Positions 49,690-58,058 of a stretch of DNA of 64,000 bases are shown one piece after another. The translations under genes were made by a program, and so were the position numbers. This DNA is from JAXDJH01 sp034663635 (lineage in GTDB: Bacteria; Actinomycetota; CADDZG01; WHSQ01). Position 1 is the stretch's first letter, and the number at the start of each line of letters is the position of its first letter. The notes beneath the pieces are model-generated. The model did not search any database. It saw only the letters and a program-made list of their open reading frames with translations, and was not told where the DNA came from. Where the stretch lies: NCBI GenBank assembly GCA_034663635.1, contig JAXDJH010000022.1, positions 1 through 64,000 on the forward strand, in the 5' to 3' direction.

Positions 49690-51603
49690 CTGACACCTAA
49701 ACGGCTAGATCGGCGCGACTTCATCCGCGTTGCAGGCGGCTCGATCGTCGCGGCCGGCCTGCTCGGCGCGTGTGAGGACGACTCGTCTCAGGATCCAGGC
49801 CTCGAGCCGGGGGCCCGTCGGAGTCTGTTCTTCACGGAAGAGTTCGACACACCGGGCGACTCGTGGGGCTCGGGCTGGGACAACATCCGCTATGCGAGCC
49901 CTCTCGCGGTGGCAGGGGGCCGAGGCATCATCCCTCTGGAGCCCCCCACTCCCAAGGCGATCGGGAAGAAGGGCAAGGTCGTCGCGGCATACATGGCTCG
50001 ACCCGTGCTCGTCACCGAGAAGGAGTCGAGCGACACGGAGGTGCAAGTTCGCGTGCGGATCGTAGGGGGCGTCGAAGGAGGGGTGCTCGTGCGAGCCGGA
50101 TTCGACTCCGCCTACGCCCTCCTAGTCGCCAAGGGAGAAGCGCTCCTCTGTCGCTACGACGTTCTCGATCGCACGATCCTCCAGAAGAAGAAGCTGGACG
50201 AAGGCGACGATGAGTTTCGTTTGACGCTGATCGCGGAAGGCGACCACATCTCGGGCATCGTCGAGCCACTCCACGGTTCGAAGCGCGGGGTCTCGTTCGA
50301 GGTTCTCGACGATCCGCCATTGGAGGCGGGCCTGGTCGGGGTTCTCGCGAATCCCATCGACGTTGACGGGGGCCGCGTCGAGTTCCGCGCGTTCGAAGCG
50401 GCCTCGGTTGAGGAGCCACGGTCTCCCGAAACTCGCTTCCTCTACGCGTTCACGGGGGCGATCGTTCCGGACGGCGATAGCTACAGCGCGCGCCTTACCG
50501 CACGCACAGACCTTCCTTCAGCGGTTTCTTTCCAGGTGTCCCAGGAAGCCGCCGGCGATGACTTCGCTCATGTGCGCGACGTGGAGCCATCGGGTGACCT
50601 GGGGGCAGCCTTCGCGCAGATCGACGCTCTGGCGCCCAACACCTTGTACACGTGGTGGCCCTTGGTGGGGAACAAGAGAGGTCCGACCATTAGCTTCAAG
50701 ACTCCACCGGGCGCGGGGGAAGGCGTGAGGTTCGCGTTCGCCTCCTGTACCTCGGGGCGCGTTACCGAATACCCGTCGTTCGAACAGGCAGCGAAACTCG
50801 AACCGGAGTTCTATCTCCATGCGGGGGACTGGGGATACGCGGATCTATGTGCCGTGAGCCATTCGCCGGATCAGTTCCAAGCTCGATGGATACGGATGCT
50901 TAGAGCACCCAGCGTCGCAGCCATGTTGTCGGGAACCCCGCTCATGTTCTGGCAGGACGACCACGACTATGCAGCCGATAACGGCTGGTCAGCGACCGTG
51001 AAGCCCTTCACCGTCAAGGCGTTCGACGAGATCCATGCGAATCCGTCGGACGATTATTTCGACGTCCGCTGGGGTGATGTACATGTCTGGTGCCTCGACT
51101 GCAGATTGCATGCGACCGATCCCGAAGGGCCGGACGATGCCGGCAAGTCTCGGATCGGCGCGTCGCAGAAGGCATGGTTGAAGCGAGGGATGGCGCGTTC
51201 TGACGCGCCGGTCAAAGTCGTGGCCTCGGGGATGGTTTTCCGTAACAAACCGGACGACGATCCGGGCTGGCACAACGTCTATACGACCGAACGCGATGAG
51301 TTGCTCCGGTTCTTCTCGGAGCAACCCGGGACCGTGTTCATCCTTTCGGGCGATTCGCACGGCCAGCGGCTGATCCATCACTTCGAGTTCGGCGAGCTCT
51401 ACGAGATCAACTCGTCGGGAACCGATTTCCCCGGTGGCGGTCAAGGCAACAACGATCCGGCGCACACGCTCGTGAACATCGACGACCGGAGCGGATTCGC
51501 CCTTGTAGAGCTGGATGCGGATGGTCCGGACCGAAAAGTGCACGTTCGATGCATCGCGAACGATGACGGTTCGACCCTGTTTCAGAGGGCCTTCTCCGTC
51601 TAG
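49690..51603 (+). CDS. PhoD-like metallophosphoesterase, Tat lipoprotein, probable CTG start
   Basis: About 637 residues. The N-terminus TPKRLDRRDFIRVAGG carries the twin-arginine motif, followed by a lipobox LLGAC, so it is exported folded and lipid-anchored. A beta-rich region (about 40-270) precedes a fibronectin-like segment and the PhoD catalytic domain: FASCTSGRV, FYLHAGDWGYAD, WQDDHDY, FILSGDSHGQR. These are Fe/Ca phosphodiesterase/phosphatase motifs. In-frame ATG 49615 lies upstream of the probable promoter. CTG 49690, 4 nt after GGGAGG, gives a standard short Tat n-region and is preferred. Confidence 0.78.
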   Translation: MTPKRLDRRDFIRVAGGSIVAAGLLGACEDDSSQDPGLEPGARRSLFFTEEFDTPGDSWGSGWDNIRYASPLAVAGGRGIIPLEPPTPKAIGKKGKVVAAYMARPVLVTEKESSDTEVQVRVRIVGGVEGGVLVRAGFDSAYALLVAKGEALLCRYDVLDRTILQKKKLDEGDDEFRLTLIAEGDHISGIVEPLHGSKRGVSFEVLDDPPLEAGLVGVLANPIDVDGGRVEFRAFEAASVEEPRSPETRFLYAFTGAIVPDGDSYSARLTARTDLPSAVSFQVSQEAAGDDFAHVRDVEPSGDLGAAFAQIDALAPNTLYTWWPLVGNKRGPTISFKTPPGAGEGVRFAFASCTSGRVTEYPSFEQAAKLEPEFYLHAGDWGYADLCAVSHSPDQFQARWIRMLRAPSVAAMLSGTPLMFWQDDHDYAADNGWSATVKPFTVKAFDEIHANPSDDYFDVRWGDVHVWCLDCRLHATDPEGPDDAGKSRIGASQKAWLKRGMARSDAPVKVVASGMVFRNKPDDDPGWHNVYTTERDELLRFFSEQPGTVFILSGDSHGQRLIHHFEFGELYEINSSGTDFPGGGQGNNDPAHTLVNIDDRSGFALVELDADGPDRKVHVRCIANDDGSTLFQRAFSV

Positions 51604-51730
51604 AGCCGCGTTTCCTCCGAAACCGGTCCAGAGAGCAAAAACCCCCTCTGACCTGCACGTTTTCGAAAAAGAAGGCCCCGCGGGCTATGCCATTTTTAGT
51701 CCATCTGGGCTACACGACCGCGCTCAGGAG

Positions 51731-51774
51731 TCCGATTTGTCTGCCGATACCAAATTCAGACAGAAAAAGTCGGA
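51731..51774 (+). promoter_or_regulatory. Leader hairpin that may hide the ribosome site of the repeat-protein gene
   Basis: In the 182-bp gap before the repeat-protein gene, TCCGA and TGTCTG pair with CAGACA and TCGGA around an internal loop. The 3' strand takes in the first bases of the GGAGGAGG ribosome site (51772-51779). This could make translation conditional. No known riboswitch consensus is recognised in 51604-51785. Confidence 0.35.
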
Positions 51775-51785
51775 GGAGGCTGGGA

Positions 51786-53777
51786 ATGCAACGAACTATG
51801 CGGAAGATGGGGCTGATCCTTCTCGCGTGTGGGACCGTTTTGGCTGTATTGCCCATGGGCGATGCGCTTGCGAAGCGCGATAGGACCGCGCCAAAGATCG
51901 TTCGGGCTGAGATGCTCGACGCGAACGGCAACGGATTGGCAGATCGCGTCGTGCTCAATTACAGCGAGAAGGTGAAACACCAACTCGACACGGACGGGAA
52001 GTATCCGTTCCAGATCCTCGGACCGGACAAGGCGTCCAGTTACAAGATCAAGAAGGTCAACGCGACGAAGACCACCAAGCTGGTCATCATCCTTCGCGAG
52101 AACCCCAACGGAGCTAACAAACCCGACATCAAGTACGTAAAGACGAAGAGCAAGCCCGTGACGGACCTCGCTCGCAACAAGGCGAAGCCTCAGGTCTTCA
52201 TCAAGACCATCGGTCTTCCGCTCGAGGCCACCGAGTTCACTCTCACGGTCAACGTGACAGGCCCCGGTAAGGTCAGCTCGACCTCCTCACCATCTCAGCA
52301 GGCACAGATCGACTGTGGCGAGACATGCGAGGCCACGTATCCGAAGGACACAGACGTCAACCTTTCTGCGACACCGCTCGCTCAGGGCGACGCGTTCGCG
52401 AACTGGGCCGGCGATTGCGCAGGCACCGGCAGCGCTTGTGTGGTCCCGATGGACGCGAACAAGACAGTGACTGCAACCTTCACCGCGGGTGGCGAGATGC
52501 TGCTGACGGTCACCAAGACGGGGGCCGGCAAAGTCACGTCGAACCCTTCCGGCATCGACTGTGGCGCGACGTGCGCAAAGGGCTTCCCGAAGGATTCGAG
52601 CGTCACTTTGACGGCCACCCCCGACTCACTTCCAGGCACGAAGTTCATCGACTGGACCGGAGCGTGCTCCGGCGCCAGCACGAGCTGCACAGTGAAGATG
52701 GATGCCGCTAAGAGCGTCACTGCCAAGTTCGCCTATGTCCTGACCGTCAGTGCCGTGGGCGGAGGCGTTGTGAACTCGGACGCCCCGAACACAGGGATCG
52801 CCTGCCGGTCGAACACTCCGCAAACCTGCGCTGCAGGCTTTGCGCCGGGGACCTCCGTAACGCTACGTTCGATCGCAGATGGTCAAGCCGCTTTCATGAG
52901 CTGGGGCGGCCAATGCACCGGAACGTCCGCGACCTGCGCGATCACTCTCGATGCAAACAAGACCGTTGTTGCCAACTTCGGTTACGAGGTGACGGTTTCT
53001 AAGGCTCCGGCCTCCAACCCCGGGAACGGGACGGTGACTTCAACTCCCCAGGGCATCACGACATGCTCGACGACATGTAAGGCGGTCTTCGCGGCCGGTC
53101 AGGATGTGACCTTGACGGCTTCGCCGTTGGCTGACTCGTCCTTCGTTACTTGGGGTGGCGCCTGCAGCAACACGACGGGGCCGTGCGTGATCAACGACAT
53201 CGCACAGGCGAAGGCGGTGACCTTCCAGTTCGTTCTGAAAGGTCCCTTCACCCTCACCGTGACACCGCCCAGCGCGCCCGGCACCAGCATCACCAGCACC
53301 GACGGTGGGATCGCTTGTACCTCTCTGCCGGGCGCCGATTGCTCCGAGCAGTACACCGGAGGGGTGACGGCCCATCTGACCGCAAGCTCGACGAACCCGT
53401 TGTTCGAGTTCCAAGCCTGGACCGACGACTGCGGCGGTGCGACGACTACCTGCGATGTCTTCATGGACGCCAACAAGACGGTGGGGGCGACGTTTGCACC
53501 GCCGGGAGGAGGCGTTACGCCTCAGCCGATGGACGCTTCGAAGAGCGGCGCCTTCATGGCGACGGGAACCACTAGCTGTGCCCCCCTGCCGTGCGGATCC
53601 TCCGTCGTACCGGGGGCTCCCGTGACTGTGACCGCGATTCAGACAGGACCGCTCGGTGCCACGCCTTCATTCACCAACTGCCCGACGACGCCGAGCATCG
53701 ACAACGGAACGAAGACGGCAACGTGTTCCTTCACGATGCCGAACGCACCAACCACGATCAACGCAGTATTTAACTGA
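51786..53777 (+). CDS. Secreted protein with InlB-type (divergent bacterial) repeats
   Basis: A 663-residue exported protein. The signal peptide (about residues 1-30) ends at GDALA. An N-terminal domain (about 32-150) includes TAPKIVRAEMLDANGNGLAD, like a bacterial Ig-like/SbsA adhesion domain. It is followed by five repeats of about 80 residues with paired Cys, ANWAGDCAG / DANKTVTATF type, and a divergent sixth. These repeats form extended surface rods. The protein is probably a cell-surface stalk or adhesin. ATG 51786 is chosen as it lies 6 nt after GGAGGAGG; reading upstream lacks a signal peptide. Confidence 0.78.
   Translation: MQRTMRKMGLILLACGTVLAVLPMGDALAKRDRTAPKIVRAEMLDANGNGLADRVVLNYSEKVKHQLDTDGKYPFQILGPDKASSYKIKKVNATKTTKLVIILRENPNGANKPDIKYVKTKSKPVTDLARNKAKPQVFIKTIGLPLEATEFTLTVNVTGPGKVSSTSSPSQQAQIDCGETCEATYPKDTDVNLSATPLAQGDAFANWAGDCAGTGSACVVPMDANKTVTATFTAGGEMLLTVTKTGAGKVTSNPSGIDCGATCAKGFPKDSSVTLTATPDSLPGTKFIDWTGACSGASTSCTVKMDAAKSVTAKFAYVLTVSAVGGGVVNSDAPNTGIACRSNTPQTCAAGFAPGTSVTLRSIADGQAAFMSWGGQCTGTSATCAITLDANKTVVANFGYEVTVSKAPASNPGNGTVTSTPQGITTCSTTCKAVFAAGQDVTLTASPLADSSFVTWGGACSNTTGPCVINDIAQAKAVTFQFVLKGPFTLTVTPPSAPGTSITSTDGGIACTSLPGADCSEQYTGGVTAHLTASSTNPLFEFQAWTDDCGGATTTCDVFMDANKTVGATFAPPGGGVTPQPMDASKSGAFMATGTTSCAPLPCGSSVVPGAPVTVTAIQTGPLGATPSFTNCPTTPSIDNGTKTATCSFTMPNAPTTINAVFN
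52233..53505 (+). repeat. Five tandem protein repeats (InlB/divergent bacterial repeat type)
   Basis: Units begin at about 52233, 52497, 52737, 52983 and 53247, each encoding a strand such as LTVTKTGAGKV, a CxxTC-type turn, a W-G-G/A-xC motif and a DANKTV-x-x-F end. They are diverged at the DNA level, so expansion is old. A sixth, weaker unit runs to the stop. Confidence 0.7.
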
Positions 53778-53780
53778 CGA

Positions 53781-55523
53781 CTAGCTGTTAGCTGCTGCCC
53801 GGGTGCAAGCCAGGAGTTTCGGAAGCTTGCGCCCGGGCAGCACCGCGTCGAATATCCGTTCGTTCAGCCGGTCCTCGTAGCCCTTCGGGATCTGACCGCC
53901 ATCGGGGATGTTGTCTCCGATCCGGTACCGGGACATGAACGATGAAACGTCCTCCGGCGTCACATCGTTCGCTTCCATCTCATCGATGTTCGAGAAGAAG
54001 GACGATGCGGACGTCCGTTCGATGATCGAGACTCCGTTGTCGATCTTGTCGAACCGTCGGTCGATGTCGGCGACGATCTCGTTGCGAAGGACAGGCCAGC
54101 CTCCAACTTCGAGCGGTGTCTGACCGTGGTCGGCCGTCACAACGAATAGGTAGTTGTTCGGCCCGACGTTGTCGTCGAGCCACTGGACCATGTTTCCAAG
54201 AGCATCATCGACGGATTCGAGAACGTCGCGTTGTTCGGGAGCGATCATGTTCCACTTGTGGCCCGCTTTGTCGGGCGCCTTGTAGTTCACATAGAACAGA
54301 TCGGTGATCCCGTCGCCGCCGAAGTTCTCTTTTTCGAGGATGCGTTGGATCGTTGCGTTCTCCCATCCCGCAAAGGCCGGCGTTGCGTCGATCGCCTCGC
54401 CCTCGAGGTCGTGACCCATCCATTTGAGATCCGCCTTGCCGTCGGCTCGGTCAACCGCGTCGATGAATGGGCCCGGGCCATTGCCCTCGCCGTTGAGATA
54501 GCCGGGACCTTCGTAGTACAGGCGCTTCGTCTTCCATCGCTTTCCCTTGCGGATGGCAACAATGTCCTTGTCCGCTCCTTTGATCGCCTGACCGTGGCCG
54601 ACCATGCCGATCTGTAAGTTGCCGGCCGCGAGCATCCCGATCTCGGCCTTGTTGTCTACCGATAGATCCCAGAGATCCGCGAGCGTCGTGACTCGGAGGT
54701 TGAGCGTCGGATCCATGACGCTGTAGCCGGGGTTGCCATCGTCTTCCGAGAAAGCACCGACTATCCGGCCGTTGCGCGCTCGAACGGCGATCGCAGAGAC
54801 GCCATGTGTCTTTGGGAACGTGCCGGTTGAAAGGTTCGTGTGCGTCGCCGGCGTGATCGAGGGTGACGAACCGACGATCGCGTCGGAAACGTTCGCTCCC
54901 TCCGCGATGAGCCTCTTTAGGTTCGGCCATGCGTCGGGCCACTGCTCGAGATCGTTCCAACCGCCGCCGTCTACCACTGCGGTGAAGATCAGCTGGGGCG
55001 GCGGCTTCGCGCCTTCTTTGAATACCTCGGGGATCGGATGTGCCGCTCGTTTCGGGAAGTCGTCAAAATCCATCAGGCGGGCATAAGTCGGAGCGAGGTC
55101 CGCGATCGTTATCTCGCGATCGAGCTTCACGTTTCCTTGCGGTTCGACGAATCCCGGCCCGTAGAAAACCAACGGGACTTCCTGCACGTAGTCGTAGGGG
55201 GCCGAGTGACTCGTGTTCACGAACGACCCCATGTAGTTCGGCGGATGGGGCACGACGGCGATGTCCAGATCGCGCGGCCCCCCCGTCACCCAGCCTCTGA
55301 CGACGCGAACAGCCCACTCGTGAGGGATCTCGCACGCGTCCTTCAGATACGCCTGCTTTGGAATGAAGACCGTGGCCTCATCACGGTTGTTCAGATCTTG
55401 ACCGGGCCCGGGACTCGCACCCACCGTGACGCCGGAAGCCATTTGCTGGATCCGCCACACGATTCCGACGGCCACACCCGCCACGATGAGGAGCGCGATG
55501 GCGTAAAGAAGTCCCCGCTTCAC
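53781..55523 (-). CDS. Circularly permuted alkaline-phosphatase-superfamily protein 3
   Basis: A 580-residue membrane-anchored enzyme (span about 5-24). Module A: CEIPHEW, NTSHSAPYDYVQEVPLVFYG (His106), TIADLAPTYARLM. Module B: AVVDGGGWNDLEQWPDAWP (Asp185), GSSPSITPATHTNLSTG (Thr224), KAPDKAGHKWN (Asp418, His422) and TADHGQTP (Asp465, His466). The site is complete. In place of the family motif WHLGMIGHGA it has LQIGMVGHGQA. It overlaps the next paralogue by 4 bp (ATGA), so two family members are co-translated. A strong hairpin lies in its last codons. Confidence 0.8.
   Translation of the reverse strand: MKRGLLYAIALLIVAGVAVGIVWRIQQMASGVTVGASPGPGQDLNNRDEATVFIPKQAYLKDACEIPHEWAVRVVRGWVTGGPRDLDIAVVPHPPNYMGSFVNTSHSAPYDYVQEVPLVFYGPGFVEPQGNVKLDREITIADLAPTYARLMDFDDFPKRAAHPIPEVFKEGAKPPPQLIFTAVVDGGGWNDLEQWPDAWPNLKRLIAEGANVSDAIVGSSPSITPATHTNLSTGTFPKTHGVSAIAVRARNGRIVGAFSEDDGNPGYSVMDPTLNLRVTTLADLWDLSVDNKAEIGMLAAGNLQIGMVGHGQAIKGADKDIVAIRKGKRWKTKRLYYEGPGYLNGEGNGPGPFIDAVDRADGKADLKWMGHDLEGEAIDATPAFAGWENATIQRILEKENFGGDGITDLFYVNYKAPDKAGHKWNMIAPEQRDVLESVDDALGNMVQWLDDNVGPNNYLFVVTADHGQTPLEVGGWPVLRNEIVADIDRRFDKIDNGVSIIERTSASSFFSNIDEMEANDVTPEDVSSFMSRYRIGDNIPDGGQIPKGYEDRLNERIFDAVLPGRKLPKLLACTRAAANS
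53794..53841. terminator. 17-bp-arm hairpin in the 3' end of permuted phosphatase 3
   Basis: Arms GCTGCCCGGGTGCAAGC and GCTTGCGCCCGGGCAGC pair with a single G-T mismatch around a 14-nt loop. It begins 16 nt after the stop of the convergent repeat-protein gene, so it can end that message while coding for the last residues of the phosphatase. It lacks a clear T-run. Confidence 0.55.
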
Positions 55524-57223
55524 GCGCGCCTCTTCGCGCAGGCCCAGATCTTGCCCATCTCGTCGCTCGGGAACGCAGACGCCAAGATCGGTTCGCGCAA
55601 TCGCTTCTTGTACTGGTCGGGAACTTTCTCGCCCGGACGCAGGTTCTGCTCCAGCCTGTAATCCACGATGTAGTTCGAGATGTCTTCTTCGGTCACGTCG
55701 TTGGCGGCCATCTCGTCCGCGTCGAGCCAGAACCCGACTGGTCGTTCGTCCTGGAACAGATCGACGCCGTTGTCGGTGTGGTCGAACTCCTTTGACACGT
55801 CATCTTGGAGGAGTTGGATCCGCACCGGCCAAGCCTGTGCGGCCATCGGGTCGGGCGACTGGCCATGGTCTGCAGTGAAAGCGACTACCCACTTGTGCCT
55901 GCCGACATGGCTGTCGAGGTACACGACGAGTTTCTTGAGTTGATCGTCTGAGTACCTGAGGATCTCGCGCATCTCCGGGTTCAACATGTTCCAGTCGTGT
56001 CCGACGTCGTCCACCTGCTTGTAGTTCGTGTAGAAGAGGTCGGTCACGTCGTCTTGGCCGTAGCGCTCGTTGTCGAACAGCGTCGTCAAAAGTCGGGTCT
56101 GGTAAAGGGACCACACCGGCGTGTGACGAAGCTCGCTCGGGTCGTCTAGGACCTCGTGGCCCATCCACTTGTCGTCGAGCTTCCCGTCCTCGAGGTCCAC
56201 GCTTCGCTTGTCGTCGTCGAACCCGGATACGTGCTGCAGGTATTCGGGCAGTTCGTAGTAGGTCTCGTTCGAGACCAGATCGCCGGCGGACTTCTCGGCG
56301 ATAACGGCGATGTCCCGGTCGCCGCCGGGCAATTGCGCCCCCTTGCCGATCATCCCGAGGTGCCAGGACTTGTAGGCGAGCATGCCGATCTTCGCCTTGT
56401 TGTTTGTCTCTTGGTCGTAGATGTCGGCGAGCGTGGTTTCCTCCATATACTGGCCGCTGCGACCGTCGTAAGCGCCGACGATGTCGGCCCCCATGCGGAT
56501 TGGGATGTCGACGATGCCGTGGTCCTTGGGGAACGTTCCCGTTCCGATCGTTGCGTGAACCGCCGGAGTGACCGATGGCGAGGAACCGACCGTTGCGTTG
56601 GTGATGCTCGTACCGTCCTGCATCAATCCATTGAGGAAAGGCCACGCGTTGGGCCAGGTGTGCAGCACATCCCAACCTCCTCCGTCCCAGACGACGACGA
56701 GGATCATGCGCGGCTTGTTGGGTCGCTCGTCCTTAGGCACGAGTGCTTCGGTGATGGCTCGGCCCGGCCGGTCCTTAGGGAAATCGGTTTCAAGAAGGTT
56801 CGCGAGCGTCGGGGCGATGTCGGCAAGGGTGACCTCACGGTCGAGCTCGATCTCGCCCTTGGACTGGATGAAGCCGGGCCCGTAGAACGCGATTGGCACT
56901 TCCTGGACGTAGTCCCACGGCCCGGAGTGGGTCGTCGAGGTGAATCCGCCGAAGAAGTTCGGCTCCCGCGGCACGAAGAGGATCTCGGGCGAGCGCCCCT
57001 TCACGTAGCCGCGCCTGATGCGTTCGACGTACTCGAAGGGCATGGAGCACGCCGATTCGAGCCAATCGCCTGCGGGCTCCGTGACGATCTCGATGGGAGT
57101 TGCGCTGGCCACAGCCTTCTTTGGCGGTGCGGGCGTGTCCGTCGCGGTCGGACTGGTGGGGCCGTCGGAACTGCAGGCGGCAAGGACGAGGAGGGTCAGT
57201 ATCGCCGCGCTGCTGCGTCTCAT
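55520..57223 (-). CDS. Circularly permuted alkaline-phosphatase-superfamily protein 4 (lipoprotein)
   Basis: A 567-residue lipoprotein (lipobox LAAC, Cys17, then SSDGPTSPT linker). Module A: CSMPFEYVERIRRGYVKGRS, STTHSGPWDYVQEVPIAFYG (His99), TLADIAPTLANLL. Module B: VVWDGGGWDVLHTW (Asp180), GSSPSVTPAVHATIGTG (Thr219), KQVDDVGHDWN (Asp405, His409) and TADHGQSP (Asp452, His453). All ligands are present. It is anchored by lipid, whereas its relatives use a membrane helix. AGAGGAG precedes the ATG. It is the first gene of a two-paralogue operon. Confidence 0.8.
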   Translation of the reverse strand: MRRSSAAILTLLVLAACSSDGPTSPTATDTPAPPKKAVASATPIEIVTEPAGDWLESACSMPFEYVERIRRGYVKGRSPEILFVPREPNFFGGFTSTTHSGPWDYVQEVPIAFYGPGFIQSKGEIELDREVTLADIAPTLANLLETDFPKDRPGRAITEALVPKDERPNKPRMILVVVWDGGGWDVLHTWPNAWPFLNGLMQDGTSITNATVGSSPSVTPAVHATIGTGTFPKDHGIVDIPIRMGADIVGAYDGRSGQYMEETTLADIYDQETNNKAKIGMLAYKSWHLGMIGKGAQLPGGDRDIAVIAEKSAGDLVSNETYYELPEYLQHVSGFDDDKRSVDLEDGKLDDKWMGHEVLDDPSELRHTPVWSLYQTRLLTTLFDNERYGQDDVTDLFYTNYKQVDDVGHDWNMLNPEMREILRYSDDQLKKLVVYLDSHVGRHKWVVAFTADHGQSPDPMAAQAWPVRIQLLQDDVSKEFDHTDNGVDLFQDERPVGFWLDADEMAANDVTEEDISNYIVDYRLEQNLRPGEKVPDQYKKRLREPILASAFPSDEMGKIWACAKRRA

Positions 57224-57253
57224 CGTTCTCCTCTTCGGGCCGCTTCGGGTTGA

Positions 57254-58000
57254 ATGCCTTCCGTGACCGACGAGACCTCAACGATCGAGATCCTTGGCGT
57301 GCCCGTGGCGCGTCTGGATGCCACGGAGGCACTACAGCGGATCGAGAGGCTGTACGACCGAGAAACGCCCGCTCTCGTTGCGTACGTGAACGCACATACG
57401 CTCAATCTCGCAAGTCGGGATGCAGGTTATCGGGCGGTGCTGAATAAGTCGGACCTCGTCTTGAACGACGGCTCTGGGGTGGGACTGGCCGCCCGGATCA
57501 AGGGATCGTCGTTCCCCGAGAACCTCAACGGGAGCGACTTCAACCCTCGGATCGTCGAGCTAGCTGCGGCCAAGGGGTGGCCCGTATTTCTCCTCGGAGC
57601 AGGGGCCGGCGTCGCCGAGAGGGCCGGGGCCGAGCTGACCCACCGCTATCCGGGACTTGTCGTCGCAGGGACCCGCGAGGGCTTTTTCCCGCCCGAAGCC
57701 GCCTCGGGCGTCGCAGAGGCCGTGAGGGCCTCGGGAGCCGGGCTGGTGATGGTCGCGATGGGCAATCCGCTCCAGGAGCTATGGCTGTCCAGGTATCTCG
57801 AGGCGAGTGGGGCCCGGCTCGGCGTGGGCGTCGGCGCATTCTTCGATTTCACGGTCGGAGTGGTTCCTCGAGCTCCGGCCTGGATGAACCGGTTGGGCAT
57901 CGAATGGGTCTACAGGCTCATCCAGGAGCCGGCCCGGATGTGGCGTCGCTACCTAGTGGGCAACCCGGCCTTCCTCTACCGAGTGATCCGCTCCCGCTAA
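57254..58000 (+). CDS. WecG/TagA/CpsF-family glycosyltransferase (GT26)
   Basis: A 248-residue membrane-associated transferase. The family pattern is seen as TIEILGVPVARLDATEAL, AYVNAHTLNLASRDAGY, DLVLNDGSGVGLAARI, GWPVFLLGAGAGVAERA, VAMGNPLQELWLSRY and GVGAFFDFTVGVVPRAP. Members add N-acetylmannosaminuronate or ManNAc to polyprenyl-linked GlcNAc in enterobacterial antigen or teichoic-acid linkage units. It suggests that a polyprenyl-linked glycopolymer is made. GTG 57263 is another possible start. Confidence 0.9.
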   Translation: MPSVTDETSTIEILGVPVARLDATEALQRIERLYDRETPALVAYVNAHTLNLASRDAGYRAVLNKSDLVLNDGSGVGLAARIKGSSFPENLNGSDFNPRIVELAAAKGWPVFLLGAGAGVAERAGAELTHRYPGLVVAGTREGFFPPEAASGVAEAVRASGAGLVMVAMGNPLQELWLSRYLEASGARLGVGVGAFFDFTVGVVPRAPAWMNRLGIEWVYRLIQEPARMWRRYLVGNPAFLYRVIRSR

Positions 58001-58016
58001 CCGCAAATTCTCCAGG

Positions 58017-58039
58017 CCGGCTGGGCTACGCCCAGCCGG
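58017..58039. terminator. Bidirectional terminator hairpin between convergent genes
   Basis: Perfect 10-bp arms CCGGCTGGGC and GCCCAGCCGG with a 3-nt loop lie in the only true intergenic gap (58 bp) between convergent genes here. TTTTT occurs 17 nt further on the plus strand. Confidence 0.8.
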
Positions 58040-58058
58040 GCCGGAATATTTGGCGTTT

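Noticed and set aside
51604..51730. Possible riboswitch (c-di-GMP, cobalamin or molybdenum-cofactor type) before the repeat-protein gene
   Set aside because: I could not match any conserved core. Only the hairpin next to the ribosome site is supported.
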